In this document: piece by piece, positions 1 through 5,179 of the stretch
Numbering within the stretch: position 1 is the first letter of the stretch
How the letters are laid out: each line of letters opens with the position of its first letter
Source: an uncultured Gemmataceae bacterium
GTDB taxonomy: Bacteria > Planctomycetota > Planctomycetia > Gemmatales > Gemmataceae
NCBI GenBank assembly: GCA_937922175.1
Contig: CAKZUU010000051.1
Span: forward strand, 1 to 5,578
Direction of reading: 5' to 3'
Length of the DNA: 5,578 bases
Made by a program: the position numbers and the translations under genes
The notes under the pieces: generated by a model
Database searches by the model: none
What the model saw: only the letters and a program-made list of their open reading frames with translations
What the model was told of the DNA's origin: nothing

Positions 1-584
1 GCGAGAGGCAGACCCAAGCCCATCAATGCCAACGTGGCGGGTTCGGGCACGTTGTTTGGCGGTCGATCGCCAGGAACCGGCACGTCGGTTGTGGTGATAT
101 TGGCTTCGGGTCGGCCGTCGATCTGTCGATGAGTGATCGAAGTGAAGTCGGAGACAGCCGGCTCGCTGTAAATCGAAATTGCCGAAAAATTACCCAGTCC
201 GGTTTGGCCCACGATGGGTGTGTTGCCCACATAGGTGAACGTCAAATTCACCACGCTGGGATCGTCCGTCGGGCTTGTCCCCGAGGGTGTGGGGCCGGTC
301 AACGATTCGGAAACCACCCAATTGATCGGGGCTGCGATCGTGCTCGGTCCCGGCACCACGCCGTGCGGACCACCCACCAGCCCGCCGAAGTCAAAAATCG
401 TGAAAAAGTCACCGTAATTCACTTGGACGTCCGTGGTGACCACCACCGCATAGGTCCAACGGAAATTCGGACCATCGGGATGCACCGACACGTGTGTCGG
501 AATCAAGCCGGCTTGCGCTGTCGAAGCTAGCCCGACAAAGGCCAGCACGCCCCACACGAATAGGGCCTTCCCGTTCCAACTCAT
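1..584 (-). CDS. PEP-CTERM sorting-domain exported protein (3' end outside window)
   Basis: The minus-strand frame from ATG at 584 runs open to the window edge (194 full codons) with no stop. It begins with a signal peptide: a short Lys-containing n-region (MSWNGKALF), a hydrophobic core (VWGVLAFVGLA) and a likely cleavage after STAQA (residue 25). The mature part (about 26-170) is rich in Thr, Val, Gly and Pro and looks like an all-beta extracellular domain, including TYAVVVTTDVQVNYGDFF and FTIFDFGG, a style frequent in PEP-CTERM proteins. A Pro-rich linker (PVPGDRPPNN) leads to VPEPATLALMGLGLPLA (179-195), the PEP motif plus the start of the transmembrane helix. The expected closing Arg cluster lies beyond base 1. 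By family knowledge such proteins are exported and processed by an exosortase-type system; the specific role is unknown. An in-frame ATG at 599 would add MEEKE, but those codons are the Shine-Dalgarno, so 584 is preferred. Confidence 0.9.
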   Translation of the reverse strand, partial: MSWNGKALFVWGVLAFVGLASTAQAGLIPTHVSVHPDGPNFRWTYAVVVTTDVQVNYGDFFTIFDFGGLVGGPHGVVPGPSTIAAPINWVVSESLTGPTPSGTSPTDDPSVVNLTFTYVGNTPIVGQTGLGNFSAISIYSEPAVSDFTSITHRQIDGRPEANITTTDVPVPGDRPPNNVPEPATLALMGLGLPL

Positions 585-597
585 CTCCTTCTCCTCC
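585..597 (-). promoter_or_regulatory. Purine-rich ribosome binding site deciding the PEP-CTERM gene start
   Basis: Read on the minus strand, GGAGGAGAAGGAG lies directly before ATG 584. Its GGAGG core is about 8 nt from that ATG. The next upstream in-frame ATG (599) has only a pyrimidine-leaning stretch before it, so this site favours 584, which also starts immediately before the signal peptide. Confidence 0.7.
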
Positions 598-729
598 ATG
601 AAGTGGACCGTCTCATTTATCAACCCAGGTCCGCACTCAATGTCGGATCGCGACTCACTGCCGTTCATCGATCCGTGGCTCGAGTGTCGTGGTTGATCAT
701 TGCCTCCCTTGACGTCCTAGTTGCTCGGC

Positions 730-757
730 GGGGCTGCTCGTCCTTCGAGGTTGCCCC
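730..757 (-). terminator. Hairpin downstream of propeller gene (possible 3'-UTR or terminator structure)
   Basis: GGGGC (730-734) is complementary to GCCCC (753-757), and inside it CTCG (737-740) is complementary to CGAG (746-749) around a 5-nt loop. That makes a 5+4 bp stem with a small internal loop. It lies about 150 nt past the propeller stop in the direction of transcription. There is no T-tract on the minus strand after it, so it is not a classical intrinsic terminator; it may be a 3' stabilising structure or incidental. Confidence 0.3.
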
Positions 758-772
758 ATCGTAGGGACATTC

Positions 773-799
773 CGAAAACCGGTCAACCCGGAATTTTCG
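773..799 (-). terminator. Bulged inverted repeat downstream of propeller gene, candidate weak terminator
   Basis: On the minus strand the order is CGAAAA, TT, CCGG, a 5-nt loop GTTGA, CCGG, TTTTCG. The arms pair over 6+4 bp with a 2-nt bulge. The A-run / GC core / T-run layout resembles a symmetric (bidirectional) intrinsic terminator, but the GC core is only 4 bp and the T-run only 4 nt. It begins about 108 nt after the propeller gene's TGA (907-909), between that gene and the PEP-CTERM gene. Confidence 0.35.
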
Positions 800-906
800 A
801 TTCGCTCCTCCCCCTCGCTGACCTGGAAAAAGCAATCGTTTGCCAACGCGGATGAGCCACTTTTCGGCAGTCTGTGCCGATTCGCCGATTCCGCCAGGTT
901 GCTCAC

Positions 907-2181
907 TCAAGGTCGATTCCTCTGCTGAACCAATTCCCCACGATCGAACCGCAATAACGTCAATGGGGCGATCGTCACCACATAAACCGAGTCGCGGGTG
1001 GCGGCAATCCCCAACGGTTGCCAGGGTGAGAGAATGCCGTCACTCGTCTTGGGCATCGTGTGATGCCACGGCTTTGGCTTGCCCGAGGCATCCGTGAACG
1101 TCGTAAAGTTTGGATTTGCTACTCCGACTCGGCCGTGGTCGAACGGTGGACGGCCCCGACGATAACTCACGAGATGGGAGGCGGGCCCTTCTTTCACACC
1201 TTGTTGAACCGTGACGGTGGCCCAAACGTCGCCCTCCGCATCGACGCACATCGCTCGGCAGTCCGTCGCTTTTGCCCAACCTAACAATCGGCCACGACTC
1301 CAGCCACGGATCGTGTCTCCCTCTGACGTTAAATCGAACTCGTACAATTGGTTGGTCGCTAACTCGATCCCCCAGAGCGTTCGACGATCTGGTGAGGTCT
1401 CCCAATTCCAAATGACTGCGTCGTGCCGCAGCGACGGCGGCAAATCCTGGTCGTCCACTTTCGTCGAAAGACGTTGCAATTGTCGCCGCTCCGGATCGTA
1501 TCGAGCGATCGTTCCTCCTCGGATCGGATGCAGCGCCCGTCCGCGATGATCGAGGACGATGAAGGCATACATATGTTCCATGTCGCCCAAATCCGTGTAT
1601 TGCCGTGTCTTCGTGGCCAGCACCATGAAATGCGTGTGGTCGATCGGTCGATCATCCGAACACGTGGACAGGTAGATGAGACCTCTCGATTCATCAGGCA
1701 TCACGCTGATGATGCCATGCTTGGGCTTGGCGATTCCGAAATGTTCGGCGGTCTGGGTCGCCGGATCGTACACGATCACGTATCCACCGGGATAACTGTC
1801 GCGTGATTCGCCGGCCTCCGGATAGCCCTGTTTCGTGCCGTGATAGATTTTCCCGCTTTCGCCGACATTCCCGCGGGTGTGAAACTTGGCTTGAGCCGCA
1901 AATCCTCGCGCGGTTGAACCGATGGTCCTCATCGCATCCACGACCATGACTGTCGTGTCGGTTTTCGGATCATATTCGAGCAGATAGGCGTTCTCGCCGT
2001 ACTTCGCCGCCCCAATGTACAGCTTGCCGTTGCGCCCCTCCACGAGCGAGAAATACGTGCTTTCTTGGTTCGTGTACTCGCTGGGTAGTTTCGTTGCCCG
2101 GCCGAGTACCCAACGAGAGGATTGCCCTCGCAGATCGGCCCCGATGACTGCCATACCCGCGACGATGAACCACCAGCGCAT
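907..2181 (-). CDS. Exported seven-bladed beta-propeller protein, function unknown
   Basis: This 424-residue protein has ATG at 2181, preceded by GGAGGG (minus strand of 2188-2193) at 6-nt spacing, and stops with TGA at 907-909. Residues 1-19 (MRWWFIVAGMAVIGADLRG) look like a signal peptide, so it probably acts outside the cytoplasm. The rest reads as about seven propeller blades near residues 53-74, 111-148, 155-200, 205-238, 254-284, 309-340 and 390-414. Repeating cues are strand pairs such as KLYIGAAKYG/YLLEYDPKT, YVIVYDPATQTAEHF, GLIYLST/HFMVLATKTRQYTDLG, IARYDPERRQLQRL, TLWGIELATNQLYEFDL and VYVVTIAPLTLLRFD. YDP-type strand ends recur, as in NHL, SMP-30 and lyase-type propellers. His residues precede the inner strand of several blades (101, 155, 203, 253), which might line a pocket. 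I recognise the fold pattern but not a specific enzyme; binding, lyase or scaffold roles are all possible. Transcription is divergent from rpsO. Confidence 0.85.
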   Translation of the reverse strand: MRWWFIVAGMAVIGADLRGQSSRWVLGRATKLPSEYTNQESTYFSLVEGRNGKLYIGAAKYGENAYLLEYDPKTDTTVMVVDAMRTIGSTARGFAAQAKFHTRGNVGESGKIYHGTKQGYPEAGESRDSYPGGYVIVYDPATQTAEHFGIAKPKHGIISVMPDESRGLIYLSTCSDDRPIDHTHFMVLATKTRQYTDLGDMEHMYAFIVLDHRGRALHPIRGGTIARYDPERRQLQRLSTKVDDQDLPPSLRHDAVIWNWETSPDRRTLWGIELATNQLYEFDLTSEGDTIRGWSRGRLLGWAKATDCRAMCVDAEGDVWATVTVQQGVKEGPASHLVSYRRGRPPFDHGRVGVANPNFTTFTDASGKPKPWHHTMPKTSDGILSPWQPLGIAATRDSVYVVTIAPLTLLRFDRGELVQQRNRP

Positions 2182-2506
2182 CGCTCACCCTCCGCGCCGT
2201 TGCAGGAATCGATCAGGATCGAGTCATAGGAATGTTAGTGCCAACTTCGTGGTTTTAACCGACCATTCTGGACGCTGGCCGATTCGTCTCGATGAATGGC
2301 ATGAGTCCGGAAAGTTGGAAGTCGTTCCGTTCGTGAGTCATCGGCGGGCCCGAGGGACGTGGCGAAAGCGATAATTTTTCGTGCCGGCCCCTTGCTGAAT
2401 CAACGAGAAACGCTACACTGACGCACATTGAAGTAAAGATTTTAGAGTTTTGATAGGGAAAACCAGGCAGGAGTCGCAATCCCGAGCGGGGGTGAACGAG
2501 GGCAAG
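2182..2506. other. Divergent intergenic region between the propeller gene and rpsO
   Basis: These 325 bp separate the minus-strand propeller gene from plus-strand rpsO, so they should carry promoters in both directions. A plus-strand candidate is listed separately (2392-2419). For the minus direction I see only weak matches: TTGGCA (2244-2239) and TATGAC (2228-2223) are just 10 bp apart, too close for a sigma-70 promoter. A TTG at 2450 is in frame with rpsO and opens a 19-codon extension, which I treat as leader, not coding, because S15 alignment and the ribosome binding site favour ATG 2507. No other gene or RNA is visible. Confidence 0.6.
2392..2419 (+). promoter_or_regulatory. Candidate sigma-70-type promoter for rpsO-pnp
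   Basis: TTGCTG (2392-2397) and TACACT (2414-2419) are separated by 16 bp, matching the -35 and -10 consensus at 3/6 and 4/6 positions. The predicted start, near 2426, would give a leader of about 80 nt before the rpsO ATG. The location is right and the -10 is reasonable, but the -35 match is weak, and this is judged by eye. Confidence 0.4.
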
Positions 2507-2776
2507 ATGGCGAGCACGAAGGAACGCAAAAGTGAGATTATGAAGCAGTTCCGACGCACGGAGACTGATTCCGGGTCTCCGGAGGTCCAGATCGCCCTCT
2601 TGACGGAACGAATCAACGGTTTGACCGAGCACATGCGGGTGAACAAGAAGGACCACGCCAGTCGGCGTGGGCTGTTGGGCTTGGTCAGCAAGCGCAATGC
2701 GATGCTGAATTACCTGCGACGAACGGACCGCGAACGCTATCTCGCGGTGATTGGGAAGCTTGGCCTCCGCAAATAG
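2507..2776 (+). CDS. rpsO: Small ribosomal subunit protein S15 (uS15)
   Basis: Encodes the 30S protein that binds the central domain of 16S rRNA early in assembly and contributes to an intersubunit bridge. From ATG 2507 it is 89 residues, the usual bacterial length. Family landmarks are present in order: the TDSGSPEVQIALLTERI block (20-36), NKKDHASRRGLLGLVSKR (46-63) and the C-terminal NYLRRTDRERY ... LGLRK. His42, Asp49 and Ser52 correspond to the conserved His, Asp and Ser that contact the 16S three-way junction in characterised S15 proteins. GAGGG (2498-2502) gives a ribosome binding site close to ATG 2507. A TTG start at 2450 would add 19 atypical residues and has no such support. pnp follows after 115 bp on the same strand, the rpsO-pnp order known from many bacteria. 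Confidence 0.97.
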   Translation: MASTKERKSEIMKQFRRTETDSGSPEVQIALLTERINGLTEHMRVNKKDHASRRGLLGLVSKRNAMLNYLRRTDRERYLAVIGKLGLRK

Positions 2777-2836
2777 TTCCGGGGCGATTGGCGGATCGAG
2801 GCTGGCAAGCCCCTTCAACCAGTCACCTGCTCAGAT

Positions 2837-2883
2837 TCCTCTCCCCTAGCTTCGAGGGTTGGCTCGGACCTGAAGCGAGAGGA
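2837..2883 (+). promoter_or_regulatory. pnp leader stem-loop that pairs the pnp Shine-Dalgarno
   Basis: TCCTCTC (2837-2843) is perfectly complementary to GAGAGGA (2877-2883). After a 5-nt one-sided bulge, GCTTC (2849-2853) is perfectly complementary to GAAGC (2872-2876). A short inner stem (GGTT 2857-2860 with GGACC 2866-2870, or AGG with CCT) can cap it. The 3' arm contains AGAGGA, which is the pnp ribosome binding site 8 nt before GTG 2892, so the folded form would hide it. In E. coli the pnp leader is a double-stranded target of RNase III and PNPase autoregulation; an analogous role here is inference. The structure was found by eye without energy calculation. Confidence 0.5.
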
Positions 2884-2891
2884 CATATCAC

Positions 2892-5162
2892 GTGCAACCC
2901 ATCCGCGTCGAGCTTCAGCTCGGGGATCGTTCGTTCATTCTGGAAACCGGTAAATTAGCGAAGCAAGCTCATGGCGCCGTTGTCGTGCGTCATGGCGACA
3001 CGGTCGTGTTGGTGGCCGCGGTCGAAGGCCCGGCAGTGGCGGGTCGAGATTTCTTCCCCCTCACGGTGGATTATCGGGAGAAGACGTACGCCGCCGGAAA
3101 ATTCCCCGGAGGCTTTATTAAGCGTGAGGGCCGACCCACGATCAAAGAGATCCTGACGGCCCGATTGTGTGATCGTCCGATCCGACCTTTGTTTCCGGCG
3201 AATTACTTCAACGAGGTGCAGATTCAAGCGATTGTGCTGTCGGCCGACAAAGACAACGACCCCGACGTCTTGGCGATGATCGGGGCGAGTGCCTCACTGC
3301 ACGTGTCGCATATCCCGTTTTTGCAACCGACCGGGGCGATCCGAGTCGGGCGAGTCAAGGGCCAACTCATCGTCATGCCGACCCAGTCCCAATTGGACGA
3401 AAGCGACCTGGACTTGATCGTGGCCGGCACTCGTTCCGCCGTCACCATGATCGAAGGCTTCGGTCGAGAAATCCGCGAAGACGACATGGCCGAGGCGATC
3501 ATGTTCGCCCATCAGCATATGATTCCGATCATCGACAAAATCGAAGAACTGCGGACAGCGGCGGGGTTGCCCGCCAAGGAACCGTATCCCGAGGCACCGT
3601 TGAATCCTTTGAAGGAGATCTTTTACCAGCGGTTTGCCGACGAATTTCGTGTCCGCAAGATGACGCCGAGCAAGCAAGAGCGGGCTGAGAAAATCAAGGA
3701 GATGCAAGAACGGCTCGCTGCCGAGTTCCTCGCCGTGCCCGAGGGTCAGTCCGCACCGTTGTACACAGCCGAGCAAGTGAACGCGGCGTTCAGTGCGTTG
3801 GAAGAGCGCGTGGTGCGAGACATGATTTTGGATGGGGTTCGCATCGATGGTCGAACCGCCAAACAACTGCGGCCCATCCATTGCGAAGTGGGCTTGCTGC
3901 CGCGGACTCACGGCTCGGCCCTGTTTCAGCGCGGCGAAACTCAAGCCTTGGTGACGACGACGCTGGGAACCGTCTCCGACGAACAGCGTGTCGAGGGACT
4001 CACCGAGGAATACAGCAAGAAGTTCATGTTGGATTACAACTTTCCACCGTTCAGTGTGGGTGAATGTCGGCCGATCCGCGGTCCCGGCCGACGCGAAATC
4101 GGTCATGGCATGTTAGCCGAACGCTCCTTGCAATCGGTGTTGCCCCCTCCGGAGAAGTTTCCTTACACCATCCGCTTGGTTTCGGAGATTTTGGAGTCGA
4201 ATGGCTCCTCGTCGATGGCGACGGTGTGCGGCGGAACAATGGCGCTGATGGATGCGGGCGTGCCGATCAGCAACCCGGTGGCGGGCATCTCGATCGGTCT
4301 GGTCAAGGAGCCGGGCCGATACGTCTTGCTGACCGACATCATGGGCGACGAAGACCACTTCGGCGATATGGACTTCAAGGTCGCGGGGACCCAACGGGGG
4401 ATCACCGGAATTCAGTTGGACCTGAAGATCGACGGAATTTCGGAAGAGATCATCCGCGGGACCCTGACGCAAGCGCGCGAGGCTCGCCTGGAGATCATGC
4501 GGACCATGCTTCGAACGCTGTTGCAGCCGCGCGGCGAAATCAGTCGCATGGCTCCGCGCCTGCTGACCCTGAAGATCAACCCGGAAAAGATCGGGCTATT
4601 GATCGGACCGGGGGGCAAGACCATCCGTGCCATCCAGGAAGAAACCGGCGCGAAATTGGATGTCGAGGACGACGGCACGGTGTTTATCTCGCACCACGAG
4701 GCTGCTGGTGCTGAAGCTGCCAAGCTGCGGGTCGAAGCGTTGACGGAAGAAATCAAGATCGGCAAGGTGTACACTGGCCGCGTCACCTCGGTCAAGGAGT
4801 TTGGAGCGTTTATCGAGATTCTCCCAGGCCGCGACGGCCTTTGCCACATCAGCGAACTGGACGACAAGTACGTCGATCGCGTCGAAGAGGTGTGTAAAGT
4901 CGGTGACTTGGTGCAGGTGAAAGTGATCGCGATCGACGACCAGGATCGGGTCAAACTGTCGCGCAAGGCGCTGTTGCGAGAGCAAGCGGGGAAATCGGCC
5001 GCAGAGCCTGCCCATGCTGAGCGATCGACACGTCGGGAATCATCGGAATCTCGCCCCGAACGTCGGGAGCGTTCGGAGCGCGGCGACGGGGAACGACGCG
5101 ACCGGGGCAACGGCGGAGAACGTCGAGATCGGGCCCGCCGTGAGGAACGCCGCGATACTTGA
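2892..5162 (+). CDS. pnp: Polyribonucleotide nucleotidyltransferase (PNPase)
   Basis: A phosphorolytic 3'-5' exoribonuclease that turns RNA plus phosphate into nucleoside diphosphates (and can add tails in reverse); it works as a trimer in mRNA decay. The 756 residues show all domains: a first RNase PH domain (about 5-145, with TVDYREKTYAAGKFPGG at 58-74 and DRPIRPLFP at 94-102), a helical linker (about 170-300), a catalytic second RNase PH domain (about 320-545), KH (about 555-610, GPGG at 572-575) and S1 (about 622-696). Catalytic positions are intact: Arg400/Arg401 in GRREIGHG, Ser439-441 in SNGSSSMA, and Asp488, Asp494 and Lys496 in the DEDHFGDMDFK stretch, matching E. coli Asp486, Asp492 and Lys494. 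GTG 2892 is chosen because AGAGGA (2878-2883) lies 8 nt upstream and the N-terminus aligns with the family. It is somewhat longer than E. coli PNPase (711) owing to an Arg/Glu-rich tail (about 702-756). Confidence 0.98.
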   Translation: MQPIRVELQLGDRSFILETGKLAKQAHGAVVVRHGDTVVLVAAVEGPAVAGRDFFPLTVDYREKTYAAGKFPGGFIKREGRPTIKEILTARLCDRPIRPLFPANYFNEVQIQAIVLSADKDNDPDVLAMIGASASLHVSHIPFLQPTGAIRVGRVKGQLIVMPTQSQLDESDLDLIVAGTRSAVTMIEGFGREIREDDMAEAIMFAHQHMIPIIDKIEELRTAAGLPAKEPYPEAPLNPLKEIFYQRFADEFRVRKMTPSKQERAEKIKEMQERLAAEFLAVPEGQSAPLYTAEQVNAAFSALEERVVRDMILDGVRIDGRTAKQLRPIHCEVGLLPRTHGSALFQRGETQALVTTTLGTVSDEQRVEGLTEEYSKKFMLDYNFPPFSVGECRPIRGPGRREIGHGMLAERSLQSVLPPPEKFPYTIRLVSEILESNGSSSMATVCGGTMALMDAGVPISNPVAGISIGLVKEPGRYVLLTDIMGDEDHFGDMDFKVAGTQRGITGIQLDLKIDGISEEIIRGTLTQAREARLEIMRTMLRTLLQPRGEISRMAPRLLTLKINPEKIGLLIGPGGKTIRAIQEETGAKLDVEDDGTVFISHHEAAGAEAAKLRVEALTEEIKIGKVYTGRVTSVKEFGAFIEILPGRDGLCHISELDDKYVDRVEEVCKVGDLVQVKVIAIDDQDRVKLSRKALLREQAGKSAAEPAHAERSTRRESSESRPERRERSERGDGERRDRGNGGERRDRARREERRDT
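5091..5158 (+). repeat. 27-bp-period repeat encoding the ERRDR units of the PNPase tail
   Basis: GAACGNCG recurs at 5091, 5118 and 5145 with 27-bp spacing, and a related copy sits at 5058 (33 bp earlier). In the pnp frame this gives GERRDRGNG, GERRDRARR and EERRDT. It lies inside the coding region and ends at the pnp stop, and it looks like a slippage-type expansion of a charged, disordered tail. It is imperfect at third positions (A, T or C), so the copies are not recent. Confidence 0.6.
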
Positions 5163-5174
5163 CCCCCAGGGGTC
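5161..5174 (+). promoter_or_regulatory. Inverted repeat overlapping the pnp stop and the next gene's Shine-Dalgarno
   Basis: GACCCC (5161-5166) and GGGGTC (5169-5174) are perfect inverted copies separated by CA. As RNA this allows a 5-bp hairpin with a 4-nt loop. Its left arm starts inside the pnp TGA (5160-5162). Its right half contains AGGGG (5168-5172), the ribosome binding site 7 nt before ATG 5180. No T-tract follows, so it is unlikely to be a terminator. A ribosome finishing pnp would be expected to open it; that coupling is inference. Confidence 0.5.
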
Positions 5175-5179
5175 TACTG

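Larger units (their letters stand above)
585..906. other. Intergenic region between two minus-strand secreted-protein genes
   Basis: I see no convincing gene in these 322 bp. Short open frames here lack a ribosome binding site and any recognisable protein pattern. The half nearer the propeller gene carries two inverted repeats (773-799 and 730-757), described separately. The half nearer the PEP-CTERM gene should hold its promoter. The best candidate read on minus is TTGAGT (640-635) followed by the AT-rich TTGATAAATGA (622-612), but the spacing is only about 13-15 bp, so I do not call a promoter. Confidence 0.6.

Noticed and set aside
129..530. 133-codon plus-strand frame antisense to the PEP-CTERM gene
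   Set aside because: The minus frame has a signal peptide, a strong ribosome binding site and a PEP-CTERM motif; this one is Arg/His/Cys-rich shadow text.
605..632. GGACC / GGTCC inverted repeat with an 18-nt spacer around TTGATAAATGA upstream of the PEP-CTERM gene, considered as an operator
   Set aside because: Arms of only 5 bp are expected by chance in GC-rich DNA, and no promoter with proper spacing could be fixed there.
2346..2390. GGGCC / GGCCC and CGAAA / TTTCG complementarities, considered as a terminator or leader structure
   Set aside because: The stems are short, separated by unpaired stretches, lie upstream of the candidate rpsO promoter, and are not followed by a T-tract at the right place.
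2474..2513. Possible S15-binding autoregulatory fold in the rpsO leader (TCGC/GCGA and CCC/GGG pairings)
   Set aside because: Only 3-4 bp stems are visible and I cannot match any described S15-binding leader class; covariation data would be needed.
2781..2813. GGGGC / GCCCC pairing after the rpsO stop, considered as an rpsO terminator
   Set aside because: A 5-bp stem around a loop of more than 20 nt followed by only TT is not a credible intrinsic terminator; read-through into pnp is more likely.
2255..2818. 187-codon minus-strand frame across rpsO
   Set aside because: It is antisense to rpsO and its flanks, with no ribosome binding site or recognisable protein features; rpsO on the other strand is certain.
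3294..4106. 270-codon open frame on the minus strand inside pnp
   Set aside because: It lies wholly antisense to the well-supported PNPase catalytic region, has no ribosome binding site or family motif, and its His/Gln/Arg-rich composition is typical of antisense shadows in GC-rich genes.
4064..4714. 216-codon plus-strand frame overlapping pnp in another phase, and the 232-codon minus frame at 4412-5110
   Set aside because: Both are shadows of the conserved second RNase PH, KH and S1 coding sequence; their translations are low-complexity Arg/Gly/Ser text with no recognisable domain.
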